Assembly: GCF_003286085.1 (NCBI RefSeq)
Contig: NW_020825552.1
Coordinates: 1 to 64,000, forward strand
Length of the DNA: 64,000 nucleotides
Source: Drosophila persimilis
Lineage: Eukaryota; Arthropoda; Insecta; Diptera; Drosophilidae
Reading direction: 5' to 3'
The stretch's first letter is position 1; each line of letters begins with the position of its first letter. A program made the position numbers and the translations under genes. The notes beneath the pieces are model-generated. The model had not been told where the DNA came from. It saw nothing but the letters and a program-made list of their open reading frames with translations, and did no database searches. Positions 20,016 through 31,341 of the stretch are shown piece after piece.

Positions 20016-23000
20016 CTTCCGTTTGGTGAACAAAGAGGCGTCAGTATTTTTAGTCTATTTGATACAGGTAGCCCTGTAAGTTTTATTCATAAGTCTTTGA
20101 TACCGAAGTCGGCTATAGTTGAAGCCTATAATGAAGTTAGGAAATACTATGGACTAGGAGGACAACCAATTCCCATATGGGGAAAATTTAAGTGCCATAT
20201 TGAATTTTGCACAAAGAAATATATCGTTTTATTAAACATCGTAGATGATAACATGCTGCCTTTGCCGGTATTGTTGGGACGCGATGCCCTTAAAGTTATT
20301 GAAGTAAAATTAGTTCATAAGAAAAATATCAATGCGAAGCAACACACACCATTAAGTTCGTTAAAGCAAAAAGCTATTAGTTTAACCTGCGCGTCTTTAT
20401 TCACCGAAAGTAAAAATAATATTAACATAAGACTATATGATAAGTTAGACGGTAATCAATCAGAAAGAAGCGATAACATAATATTAACATAAGACTATAT
20501 GATAAGTTAGACGGTAATCAATCAGAAAGAAGCGATCTAATCAAACGTTCTAATCCATTTAAAAATCAGACACAAGAAAACTCAAGGAATGACAAAATGG
20601 TCATCGAGAATATGAATCAAGGCGACGAATTCAGTAACTTTTGTGCGTCGGTAGAGATTGATGAAGAGGAACATATTAACGTAGGTTTCGAATTTGGCCC
20701 CACTATTGCAGAAAAGTGTAGGGAAGTTATTAAGACATACTATTTACACAAAGAATTTGACTTTAAAGCACCACCAAAGTATCAGATGCAGATTCGTGTA
20801 ACAGAAACAACACCATTTCATTGTACTCCGCGTCGTTTATCCTACCATGAGAGAGAGAAAGTAGCTGAAATAGTAGATGATCTGTTAGAAAAGAAAATAA
20901 TCCGTCATAGTGAGTTGCTGCGGACACCGCAACTCTAGAGTTATACCCGATACTAAGTCAGTATGGCTCTCCTCCGCCAGAGGCCGCTAATATTAAACGA
21001 CACGACAAAGAGTGCGTGCGAGAGAGACAGAAAATCAGTCTGAGCGTGACGTCACGCGCTGCGTAGCCACTGCAAATTGATTTGTTTCCTTTGGCTATAA
21101 AAATGATCTAATCTGATCCAGATTCAGCAATCTGATAGATATGGTCGGTATCTATGATTCTGCGTTTTTAGTTTTCTCAAATCTGCAATATTGTGGATGC
21201 AACAGATTTTCGTCCTTTGTGGGGGCGGAAGGGGGTGGGGCGAAATTTTGAGATATACGTTTTATAGTGAGATCTAACAGGAGTGCGGATACTAAATTTG
21301 GTTACTCTAGCTTTAATAGTCTCTGAGATTTGTGAATATCCCCAGACTTGCATCCTTTGCGGGGGCGGAAGGGGGTGTGGCAAAATTTTGAAACAAACTC
21401 GTCTCGGTCCGATATATTAGGAGTGTGGATACCAAATTTGGTTGCTCTAGCTTTTATAGTCTCTGAGATCTAGGCGCTAATGTTTTACTCTAAGCAAAGC
21501 CGCCTATGCTACGTGTGTGTTAGAGAGAGACCGGGCGAGAAAAAATGAAATTGTTTTCTTGATGCTGGCTATAATAATAATACGATCCAATTCAGATTCT
21601 GCAGTATAGAAGATATGGTCATTCTCTACGATTCTGCGTTTTTGGTTTTCTCGTATCTTTAAAATTGTGGATGCCACAGATTTTCGCCTTTGGAGGGGGC
21701 GGAAGTGGGCGGGGCAAAGTTTTGAAATATTTTTGGAGCAGTGACATATCACAGAAGTCTGGATCCAAAACATCGTTGCTCTAGCTCTTCTTTGAGCATT
21801 AGGCGCTGAAGGGGACGGACAGACGGACAGACGGACGGACGGACAGACGGACAGACGGACAGACAGACATGGCTCAATCGACTCGGCTATTGATGCTGAT
21901 CAAGAATATATATACTTTATGGGGTCGGAAACGATTCCTTCTGAAATACCCCAATACTCATTTTGAGTATCGGGTATAAAAAATCAGGAGAACTTCGAAT
22001 GTGTGTCGATTACCGTGGTCTGAACAAACGAATTGTTAAAGATAATTTCCCATTGCCCCTTATTGAGGACTGTCTTGAGTTTTTAGAAAACAAGTGCTGT
22101 TTTTCCATTATAGATTTGAAAAGTGGGTATCATCAAATAGGCGTAGAAGAAAAATCAGTTCCGTCTACATCGTTTGTAACACCGCAAGGACAGTATGAGA
22201 ACTTGAGAATGCCCTTTGGGTTAAAAAATGGATCCGCTATTTTTCAAAGATTTATTTCGGAGCTCTTGAGAGACTTTATTAGGAACAAAAGCATTGTAGT
22301 GTACATGGATGATATATTAGTAGCGACTAAAACAGTTGAAGAACACATGGATATATTAAAAAGACTATGCATTCGGTTTAGCGAGCAAAATTTAGAGATA
22401 AATTTAAAAAAGTGTAGGTTTGTCAATCGAAACATCGATTTCCTGGGGTATAAAGTTAATCAAAACGGAATAGTTCCTATTGATTCCCATATTGAGGCCT
22501 TGAAAAAATACCCAGTCCCTCAAAATGTAAAAGCACTGCACTCATGCTTGGGATTCTTTTCGTATTTTCGACGTTTCATGTTGTCATTTGCGACGACAGC
22601 TAAGCCCTTGGTGCAGTTGTTAAAAGAAGGTGGTCCGTTTCCCATGAATAGAGAACAGGTGAAGACGTTTGAAACTCTTAAGAATGCGTTGGCAAATCCT
22701 CCGGTATTAGCCATTTTTAGCCCAAATAGAGAAACGGAATTACATACAGACGCAAGTTCATACGGTTATGGCGCAATACTGATGCAAAGACAAGATGATG
22801 GGAAGATGCACCCTGTGTCCTATTATTCTGGCAAAGCAACAGAAAGAGAATCACGTTATCATAGTTTCGAACTAGAGACATTGGCTATAATTTATGCATT
22901 GAGGCGTTTTAGAGCATATTTGGAGCATAGGTCCTTCAAAATAATCACGGATTGTAATTCGTTAGTACAGACGTTAACCAGAAAGTCAATTAGTCCTAAG

Positions 23001-24893
23001 ATAGCACGGTGGTCCCTAGAGTTAGAGAACTATGATTACTCCATTATGCACAGACCTGGGGCCAGTATGGCGCACGTTGATGCGCTGAGCAGACAAGATC
23101 AAGTGACGAATATGTTAGAGGATGGTTATAGAGTCAAATACGGTTTAGAAAAGTCTAATTTAGAAAAAGATGAGAGTAGAAAGCAATATACAAGGAATAG
23201 TGTAAGTAGAGACAACCCTGGTAGTGAGCATAGAGGTACCGTAGAGAACCCTGTGATTAAGTGTAGAGAATTAAATATCAGTAGAGAGCGTAGTAGTACA
23301 GTAGAGAACCCTGCGATTGAGTGTGGAGAATCAAGTGCAGTAGGAAGTAGATTGGGAAATAGGTGGAAGTCTGATGATAGAGAGAACCTTGGTAGTGATT
23401 GTAGAGATAACATAGAGAATAGTGAATATAGGGAAGAGGATGGATCGAAGATTGAAAGTAGAGATTTGAGCCAATGTAGAGGAAGCGTTAACGATGTGGT
23501 GGGGGGAGTAAAGTACATTAGTAGTAGGAATTCAGATAAAGTGAAAAAATGTGTTGAGGATACAGTAGAGAGGGACAAGTTAGAGTTTCAGGAGGAAAGA
23601 TTACTAAAATCATTGATAGTTGGGGTAGTAGGTGCAACGCCAGAAGATGTTGATTTGATATTGCAAACAGAACAGATGCGAGACAAGGAAGTAGTTAGGA
23701 TTCGAAAAATGCTAGAGGATGGAATTGAAGTAGATTTTGAAATGATAGATGGTATTGTTTACAAGAGGAGTTGTGAAAACAAACTATGTTTCTATGTACC
23801 AATGTGTATGGAAGAGCAGTTGATAAGGCGGTCACACGAAAAACTAGGACATCTGGCCGCAGAGAAGTGCGTGAGTGACCTTTTGAGGACCTACTGGTTT
23901 CCGTCAATGAGAAGTAAAGTGGCAAGGTTCATCAGAAACTGTCTACCGTGTATACTACACTCGATGCCTAAAACAATCCATAACAAAACGCTCCATAGTA
24001 TCCCAAAGTCGTGTGTTCCTTTTCATACCCTACATGTTGATCATTTGGGTCCATTGCCGAGTATTAGATCTAAGCGAAAACACCTCCTTGTGGTAATAGA
24101 TGCATTCACTAAGTTTGTCAAATTTTTCCCGGTTAATAGTACCAGCACGCGGGAAGCGAAGGATGCCTTAAGTAAATATTTTGATTTCTATAGTCGCCCT
24201 ACTAGGATAATATCAGATCGTGGGACCTGTTTCACCTCGTTAGAGTTCTCTAGTTTTCTGCAGGAGAGAGGGATAGTGCACATTAAGGTAGCTACAGGTG
24301 CACTGCAGGCGAATGGCCAAGTGGAGCGGGTGAATCGTGTTCTTACTCCTATGTTAGGAAAACTGTCAGAGCCCCTTGAGCAAGCCGATTGGTATAGGTT
24401 GATGAGCAAGGTAGAGCACGCCATTAATAACTCCGTTAACAGCAGTACGAAAAAGACACCTAGCACATTGTTATTTGGAATACCCCAGAAAGGACCCGTT
24501 GTAGATGAATTAACCGAATACCTAGAGGAGAAGTTAGCGTCAGAACTTAGAGAGTTGGAAACTATAAGAGAAATAGCAAGTGAGAACATACGGTTGTCGC
24601 AGAAAATAAATGAGAAGATGTATGCCCATAAACATAGAGCCCCATTAAAGTATGAACCTGGTGACTATGTAGCAGTCCGGCATGTGGACACAACACCGGG
24701 GATCAATAAGAAGTTCGCACCAAAGTATCGAGGACCGTACAGGATCAATAGAGTTTTGGATAATGATCGTTATGAGGTTGTCGACATTGAGGACTGTCAG
24801 TTGACGCAAATGCCATTCCGAAGTATACTAGAACCAGCAAGGCTTAAACCCTGGGTAGAGTGTAAGGATAAAACCATGGTCTCATGTTGTTAA
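20016..24893 (+). pseudogene. Element C pol (protease, RT, RNase H, integrase), Ty3/gypsy
   Basis: Protease has FDTGSPVSFIH near 20062. A 62-bp tandem duplication (from about 20419 and 20481) shifts the frame. The stretch to 20910 is the region before RT. A DINE-1 (20911-21978) replaces a few codons at the start of RT, which resumes with KKSGELRMCVDYRGLN. RT has the catalytic YMDDIL near 22303. RNase H (HTDASSYGYGAIL) follows, then a long linker with degenerate TVENP repeats (about 23210-23500). Integrase comes last: a zinc-binding HEKLGH...C..C part, a DDE core (VDHLGPLPS, SDRGTCFTS, ANGQVERVN) and a GDYVAVRH C-terminal box. From 21979 to the stop at 24891-24893 it is open for over 970 codons. 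It looks mdg3/micropia-like, but the clade is tentative. Confidence 0.88.
20911..21978 (-). mobile_element. DINE-1-type Helentron in element C pol
   Basis: Second-subfamily body, minus orientation. The terminal ~20 bp at its 3' end (CGTTCCCCCTCGTT) are missing: element C pol joins directly to GAGTTGCTGCGG. About 40 bp near 21942 (the segment reading GTAACGTCC...GTGG in other copies) are also deleted. GTCY run longer than in the array copies. Confidence 0.92.
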
Positions 24894-24999
24894 TCGATGA
24901 AGTAGTATGTTAAGTAAGACAATACCGAATAAGAAATGTTTAACCAACTGTATGCCTTAGTGTGTAGATCGTGGGCGATCTGTAGTCAGGTTGCCCGAA
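24894..24999. other. Element C 3' untranslated region
   Basis: About 106 bp between the pol stop and the direct repeat. No clear polypurine tract is seen next to the repeat, which weakens the idea that the repeat is element C's own LTR. Confidence 0.45.
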
Positions 25000-25115
25000 T
25001 GTAAGATATGAATATTAGTTTATAAGATTTGAATATTAGTTTAAGAGTTACTCATCGATAGTATTATAAGAAATACCAATGTACTCGATATATCGATACT
25101 TGTCCTCGACAAGTA
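25000..25115 (+). repeat. Right copy of the 116-bp direct repeat
   Basis: Matches 13680-13795 at a constant offset of 11,320 bp. Here the hairpin is complete: two 14-bp arms (25091-25104 and 25108-25121) that are perfect reverse complements around CTC. The left copy stops partway through the second arm. Confidence 0.65.
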
Positions 25116-25609
25116 TCGATATGCCAACACACATTAATTGATATACGACAATGAAGACAGAAGAACATATAATAAAACCGTGCTATTAAAAGTTTACACC
25201 TTAGAGAATACAATTTATTTGGCATACGCCTAACTTTTAAAATATTTCAGCGAAAAATAAGCTTTAATTTTACAATAAGGCATTGCCTTATCCTTAATTC
25301 CTGAAAATTTAGAATAGTTTTTCTAAAATAAAGAGACCGAAAAACTTGGGTGACTGCAAATTTGTATTTTACGACGACGAAAAAAAAGGAGTGCGTGCGT
25401 TCGTTTTCATAGATTTTTCTCGACTTCTCTTCATATATTCAAACAATTTCTTCTGCGCCTATCTTACCTACGGTGGCAAAGCGGGGCGAATTCGCCAAGA
25501 GCGAGAGAGCGAGCTTTTATTGCGCTCCCGGTTTGCCCTAGCCTAACTTACACTAGACTTCATAAAATACGATCCTAATAACAATTATTATACGCCAAAT
25601 GGCGCTACA
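25116..25609 (-). repeat. Probable 3' LTR of the first BEL/Pao element; left boundary uncertain
   Basis: Non-coding, begins TGTAGCGCC on the minus strand after the pol end. Contains an (A)-rich stretch near 25380 and an AATAAA-like signal. Whether it ends near 25116 or includes the 116-bp repeat down to 25000 cannot be decided from this window. Confidence 0.5.
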
Positions 25610-25636
25610 CCGGCCCCGTTGAAGGACTGGAAGGCT

Positions 25637-28158
25637 TCAAACCAGTGGCAGAAGAGCCAACTTGTGGATTGGCCTCCTGAACGTGGCTCCGCTGCTCGTC
25701 CTTAGGTCGACCACTCTGACCCTTCCGTCCTGCCCGGCGGTTGTTCCGACCACCCTTCCGAGGAGCCCCTGTTGAGGGGGCAGGTTGTCCTCGGCGACGA
25801 TTACGCGGTCGCCTTCCTTGATGTTTGGTTCCTCCTGGTGCCACTTGAATCTTATTTGCAATCCCACCACATACTCCCGGGACCATCGCTGCCAGAACAT
25901 TTGCCTGGCTGACGAGACAAGCCGCCATCGCTTTAAGCAGCTCAGACCCTCCTGGTCCGGGGTCCTGGGTGCTGGGGGTGCGATGAGCGGCCCGCCTGTC
26001 AGCAGGTGCCCCGGAGTCAGCGCGTCTCCGTCGCTTGGGTCTGGGCTTAGGGGTCCTAGCGGGCGCGTGTTGAGTACCGCCTCGATCCCGACCAGCACGG
26101 TCTCCAGCTCCTCTGCGGTGAGGAGAGCGCTTCCGACTGCCCGTAGGAGTAGGCCCTTGGCAGACTTCACACCGGCCTCCCAAAGTCCGCCCATGTGTGG
26201 TGCTCGAGGCGGTATGAAGGCAATCTCGCACCTGCTTCTTGACGCAAATTCGCGTATCGCGTCCGCTTCCGCCTCTATCTTCCTCCGCAGTTCGCTGAAG
26301 TGGCGACTTGCTCCGACGAAATTTGTCGCGTTGTCGCAGTTCACGCGTTGCGGACATCCTCGACGACCGACGAACCTTTGGAATGCCAACAAGAAGGAAT
26401 TAGTCGTCAAATCGGAGACAATTTCTAAATGAACCGCCTTGGACGCAAAACAGACAAATAACGCTATGTAGGACTTATAAGGGGGCCTTCCACGAATTTT
26501 CAGAGTCGTATAGACTGGGCCACAAAAATCAACGCCACATACTGAAAATGGGCGGAGAGCACGGAGCCGGTCTGCGGGTAAGTTGCCCATCATTTGGGTC
26601 TGGAGTAGCGGCTTGCATTTAAAGCAACGAATACATGACCTAACTGTCGCCCTGCAGACCGCCTGAGCATGAAAACTCGTTTGATGCAGATAGCGTTAAC
26701 TAGTCGCCTTCCAACTCGCAACAACGAAAAAGAGCACCATGTCCCAGCCTCTTCATGGATGAAGGGATTCAAGCGCTGAAGACTGGGGCCTAACTTGGTG
26801 CCTTTACGAACCCTTTCAATATCTTCTTGAGACTCATTTTTCTGTGTTATTTCGACTATTTTTAGAAACGCCTCGTCGTATTCTACGGATGACGGAATTT
26901 TTCCAAAGTTGAGACTTTTGTCTTTGCATTTTCGGATGAAGCGGAACACGAAAACGAACACTCTTAGCAGTTTGAGGTGTGACGAGTATCCCTCGATTAC
27001 ATCCACTAAATAATTTGACTTGGCCGCGACGGTCAGTCCGACCGATTTCTCCCGACTTTCCATCTGTATCTCTTCTTCGGAAGGCTCGAAGTGTGGATTT
27101 CTGGGCCAGCTCTCTTCTTCAAACTTTAAGAACTCTGGTCCACCAAACCAGATCGACTGCACGATTTCCTCTACGTCACAACCTCTCGAAACTATGTCTG
27201 CTGGGTTCTGTTTTATTGGCACATGCCGCCACGTAGCTTCACTTGACCACTCTTGAATCTCCGCTACTCAGTTCGCAACGAATGTTGACAACGACGAAGG
27301 GTGGGATCTGATCCAATGAAGAGTAACTTCTGAATCTGACCAGAATATCACGTTCTCAATTGGAACCTTGAGCAGTGATTTGATTCGGTGACAAAGGTCT
27401 GCTAGAAGTTGAGCGGCACATAACTCAAGCCTTGGGAGCGTTTTTGTCTTGGGTGGCGCTACTTTCGACTTTGCAGTCAACAAGGAGACCTCGAAACCTT
27501 CTGCAGTCTTTCTACGGATATAGACGCAGGCTCCATAAGCTCTCATGGATGCGTCGGCAAAGGCATGTACTTGAATCGGTGACATGAGATCAGTATGCAC
27601 AAATCGAGGTATGGTAATCTTCTCCAACTGACCCAAGGATTCTTTTAATAAGTTCCATGCTGTTTCCAAGTTCATTGGAATTGACTCATCCCAACCTAGC
27701 TTGTTAAGCCAAAGCTCCTGCAGTAGGATCTTTCCCTTAATTACTAAAGGACTTAACAAGCCAAGGGGGTCAAACAGCTTTGATGTCACCGATAATATGT
27801 TCCGTTTTGTCGCTCGGAGACCGATAACTGACGTGTCAATTTGGAACTTAAAGACGTCTTCGTGTGGCAGCATCGATATTCCTAACGCCTTAGTTGACTC
27901 TGAGTCCGAGATCGTTATCGGTTTAACTGTGCTCTCGGATGCGGGGACCTCAGGTGAGTTCGAAAACCATTTAGTCAATTCAAACCCAGCGGCTTGAAGA
28001 ACCTGAGCCACATCAGACTTAATTGTCTTTAACTCCTCTACGCAACCAGCACCAGTCAACATGTCATCGACATAGAAGTCGGAGTCAATAACTTCAGCAG
28101 CTTTTGGGAATGAGAGTTTTGCAGACTCACTCAACCTCTTCAAACACTGAATAGCCAA
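25637..28158 (-). pseudogene. First BEL/Pao pol: RT end, RNase H, integrase; broken
   Basis: RT part (28158-27268) has the BEL-type active site FYVDDMLTG and runs into RNase H (VHAFADASMRAYGACVY, LPRLELCAAQLLADL). A TGA at 27268-27270 is followed in frame by the rest (PADIVSRGC, W-rich GGPEFL). Near 26690 a deletion/frameshift removes part of the integrase zinc-binding domain. Integrase continues in another frame (VCGVDFCGPVY, CDNATNFVG, PPRAPHMGGLWEAGVKS) to the stop near 25637. The family copies genomic RNA and integrates it; this copy cannot. Confidence 0.87.
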
Positions 28159-28175
28159 AAATGGGGCTGGTCCAG

Positions 28176-28381
28176 TCCAGAGTATGGAACATCACGGATA
28201 AGCACAGTTTTCTTTTGGTAATGCTTAAAAGTGCAGATACATAGTAACTCCGAAAGTGGATCGTAAGCTGCAAGCTTTCCGAAAAGCTTTCTAAAGAGAG
28301 TCGGCGCGCAGCGCACGCATTTAAGCGGAAGACGTCACGTTTACCTTGACCCAAGAGAGTAGCGTAGCGTAGGGAGAGCAT
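28176..28381. other. Short flank between BEL fragment and element A
   Basis: No recognised gene. Contains GAGAGTCGGCGCGCAGCGC and ends with the GCAT target duplication (28378-28381). Before element A inserted it was continuous with 36670 onward. Confidence 0.5.
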
Positions 28382-28761
28382 TGTCGTATGTGCATATATT
28401 GAGTGTACACTGTACCCAATGGTTAACAATAAATGTATCAGCAACACATTGTTGCAGTACACAAACAAAACCACTTCAAGTGAGCGTGCAATATGATCGC
28501 CGCTTATGCGCTAAGCTAAGTCAGCATTCCCACGCTGACCACTTGAAGCATATATATATATACACATATGTACATACGGCTCTTGCCCTCTCGATTATGC
28601 TGATAAGACAAATATGTATGAAGCCGCTCCGCTGTTGGCGTAACCGGCAGCGCAGCTATGCGGTCTGATTTATAAGAATAAATTCAATAAAGACATTCAA
28701 AAAACCGAAGTCAAACGGGACAGACGTGCCAGTGTTATAATTACAATAGTGACATATTACA
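28382..28761 (+). repeat. Element A 5' LTR
   Basis: 380 bp, TG...CA ends. Promoter, start and polyadenylation signals are expected here; AATAAA occurs in AGAATAAATTC near 28677. Confidence 0.95.
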
Positions 28762-28778
28762 TGGCGACCGTGACAAGT
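28762..28778 (+). promoter_or_regulatory. Element A primer-binding site (tRNA-Arg type)
   Basis: TGGCGACCGTGACAAGT directly follows the 5' LTR and is the same as in elements B and F for its first 14 bases. Confidence 0.9.
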
Positions 28779-28977
28779 GTCACGAACATGTAGATGTTCG
28801 GAAACAAAAATATGTTAAAATAAATCATATAAAAAAAAAGCGGAGAGCGAGAGAGAGAGCGGCGAGAGCGGACAACAACAGCAGCACCACAGCAGGCACC
28901 ACTGGAAGCAGCAGTAACATCAAAAAAAAAAATTAACAACGAAATGGAGCGGAACTGAACGCAGTAAGTAGAGTGGT

Positions 28978-29334
28978 ATGTGTGGCAAAAGAGGCGGCGT
29001 AGTAAAACGCCTGAGAGCCAGAAGGGCAACACTACTCAAACTGCTAAATAGCAACGATAATTTGCCGTGGAGCACATCTGTGAAATTACACACAGAGCTC
29101 GATCACATCAAATTGTTGCTAGCAGAAAAGAAAATGAAAGAGCCTATGCACACAACCACCTACACTGCAATACGAAATATCAGTAAAATATTAATCGCAA
29201 CTCCACCACCCCAAACGACAGAAACAGCAAAGCCAAGGAAGACCTGCCCGAACGACTGCGAGGGACCTCTACACTCGCCGCATTGCGAGTACACCTGTGC
29301 AGCCTGCACCGGTGCCCCAACAGAGAAGCAGTAG
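28978..29334 (+). CDS. Element A leader ORF: basic N-terminus, Cys-containing C-terminus (118 aa)
   Basis: ATG at 28978, stop at 29332-29334. The basic core KRGGVVKRLRARR (residues 4-16) is followed by a probable helix (SVKLHTELDHIKLLLAEKK). Then comes a Thr/Pro-rich part and a tail with four cysteines and two histidines (CPNDC ... SPHCEYTC). The core and helix resemble the C-terminal half of element B's leader ORF. The Cys/His tail is peculiar to A. Position between primer site and gag suggests an accessory protein or an upstream ORF that tunes translation; this is inference. Confidence 0.6.
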   Translation: MCGKRGGVVKRLRARRATLLKLLNSNDNLPWSTSVKLHTELDHIKLLLAEKKMKEPMHTTTYTAIRNISKILIATPPPQTTETAKPRKTCPNDCEGPLHSPHCEYTCAACTGAPTEKQ

Positions 29335-29655
29335 CAGCCTGTGCAGCCAGCACCGGCCTCGTCTAGCGCAACAAGCTAGACCCGGAGCAGTGAACCGACA
29401 GCGCTTCCTAGAGCGCCCACCGCCAAACAACATTTTTTTTTTAAATGCCTGCGATGCATACAACTTAACTGTAAGATCTAAAATTGTAAAATTGAGCGGA
29501 ATAACATCTGCCCAATTAGAGTGAGGCCTGTAAAGCCACACAAACACTAGGCAGGAAGAAATGTAAAAACTGAAAAAAAAATATATAAATTATAAATTAA
29601 TTTCAACAATTAACAAAGAATTTATACAGTAGTATAAAAGAAAAAAAAAGGAAAT

Positions 29656-29937
29656 TTGTATATACATATGTCACGAACAAACAAAATAAGTAAATTTGAA
29701 GAAAATTTCGAAAATTTTTACACAATGGGTTTAGTAGATGTAAAATCGGTAGATTCGACAGCGAATGTAATAAACAAAGTCGAAGTCAATAACACCGACC
29801 TAAAGTTAATAACAATACTTATTGCTATTATTTTCATTATAATCATAGGACATCTATTATATAAATTGTATAAACTACATAATAGATGCATAAAGAAACG
29901 CTATCAAAGCCGGGCAGAGGACCTGGACAAAATTTAA
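29656..29937 (+). CDS. Element A small one-pass membrane protein ORF ahead of gag
   Basis: Open for 93 codons from a non-gag frame. An internal ATG at 29725 (MGLVDVKSVDSTANV) gives 70 residues and aligns with the start of the element F homologue. Layout: short N-terminus with DSTANVINKVEV, one hydrophobic segment of about 22 residues (ITILIAIIFIIIIGHLLYKL), then a basic tail HNRCIKKRYQSRAEDLDKI. Element F (48699-48926) keeps TANV, the membrane segment and the IKKRYxSRAxxLD tail. Likely a type I/III one-pass membrane protein. I do not know a named family. Confidence 0.72.
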   Translation: MYIHMSRTNKISKFEENFENFYTMGLVDVKSVDSTANVINKVEVNNTDLKLITILIAIIFIIIIGHLLYKLYKLHNRCIKKRYQSRAEDLDKI

Positions 29938-30075
29938 AACAAATTTATAATGGTAACCAAAATCGGCCAAAAATAAAAGAAAAAGTCCAAAACGAATCAT
30001 GAATAAAAATATATCATTATTTGAATGAAAACCTATAAATGTTTTTGCACATTTTAGTAATTATTTTAAAATGAA

Positions 30076-31341
30076 ATGGAATGGCAAAATATTAATGCCG
30101 CATTAGTTAAAATAAAAGAAAATTTTGATAAATCATACAAGTGTCTAGCACAAAATAGGAATATTTCAAACGAAACTATAAGTAGACACGCGACACTATT
30201 AGTTGCATGTTTTAACCAAGCTCGTTCCCTGATACACGACAATAAAGAAAAGTTAAATACTCAGCATTGGTCGTATGTATCAAGATTTTTGAATAGATTA
30301 AAAACAAATTTAAATAGCATCAAATCAAAATATTCACTAGATATAACTATACCTTCGATTTTGAATACTCCAGTATTAGTCGAGGAAGACACAAACACAG
30401 ACTTAGAGGGCGAATCTGAAATCGCAAGCGGTTCAGATACACATATAAAAGAAGAAGACCTAGGCGACCTTACGATACCAGCGGTAATCACACTAACCAA
30501 TCTAGTTGATTCTGAATCAGAGTCTATTACTGAAGTAAAAACTCTAAAAATGGCCATGTCACAACTAGAATTTCTTAAGCTAGCCGCTTCACTCATACCT
30601 GAGTTTAGTGGAAAGCCTGAGAATCTACAAAGTTTCATTGATGCTCTTAGCTTAGTGGATTCACTTAAGGGAACACATGAAACTACAGCAGTCAACCTAA
30701 TAAAAACTAAACTCAAAGGCCATATTTGAAACTTAATCACCACTGAACAAACAATAGTGTCCATAATAGACAAACTAAAAAGCGGTATAAAAGGCGAATC
30801 AGCCAAAGCAAGATCAGCTAAATTGTTCAATCTGCAGCAAAAGCAAAAGACGGCAAGTCAATATATTCAAGAAGTTGAACAGTTGACAAGGGCTTTGCAA
30901 TCGGCACATATGATTAACGGTGTATCGCAAGAATATGCCGAAGAATTGAGCCTACAAGTTGCTGTAAAATCAATCATAGGAAACAGCACAATTGACGAAG
31001 TTAGGTCTGTAATGAAATCACGAAATTTCAATACAATGAGTGAGATTACAACTGTGTTCGTCGATAGTTGCACAGACGCAGTAGGACACCCAAATACAGT
31101 CCTATATGCTGCACAACAGAGATATAACACTAACCGAGCGTATAACCGCGGAAACTACCGTGGAAACTACCAAAATAATAATTATGGCAACAACAGAGGT
31201 AGAGGCCAATATAGAGGAAACTATAGAGGCCGCGGTAACTCATACAGAGGCCATAACAATAATAATGGCAATAACAACAATGTGAGAATTGCCCAGAATG
31301 AATCGGGAAACTCACAACAGCCCTTAGGTACACAGCAATAG
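30076..31341 (+). pseudogene. Element A gag, one in-frame stop
   Basis: About 420 codons, ATG at about 30076 (the frame begins EWQNINAALVKIKENFDKSYKC), stop TAG at 31339-31341, with a TGA at 30727-30729 inside the capsid part. The C-terminus is an RG/GN-rich nucleic-acid-binding tail (YRGNYRGNYQNNNYG, RGRGQYRGNYRGRG) in place of zinc knuckles, as in the element F homologue. The heptamer GGGAAAC at 31305-31311 is in register for a -1 shift into pol, which is open in that frame. Confidence 0.88.
31305..31311 (+). promoter_or_regulatory. Candidate -1 ribosomal frameshift site, element A gag/pol
   Basis: Zero-frame codons read TCG GGA AAC, that is G GGA AAC, a classic slippery heptamer. The -1 frame is open from here (CTC ACA ACA GCC) through the protease. 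The same heptamer in the same register occurs in element F at 50650-50656. Confidence 0.75.

Larger units (their letters stand above)
25116..28175 (-). mobile_element. BEL/Pao-type LTR retrotransposon, 3' part only, decayed
   Basis: Identified by the pol proteins on the minus strand. The probable 3' LTR starts at 25609 with TGTAGCGCC, after a purine-poor AACGGGGCCGG stretch, and runs left toward 25116 or possibly 25000. Gag, protease and the N-terminal RT are absent: homology stops at about 28175. No second LTR is present. Confidence 0.8.

Noticed and set aside
25605..26357. 250-codon Arg/Pro-rich minus-strand ORF
   Set aside because: It overlaps the BEL integrase in another frame; the integrase frame carries the conserved motifs.
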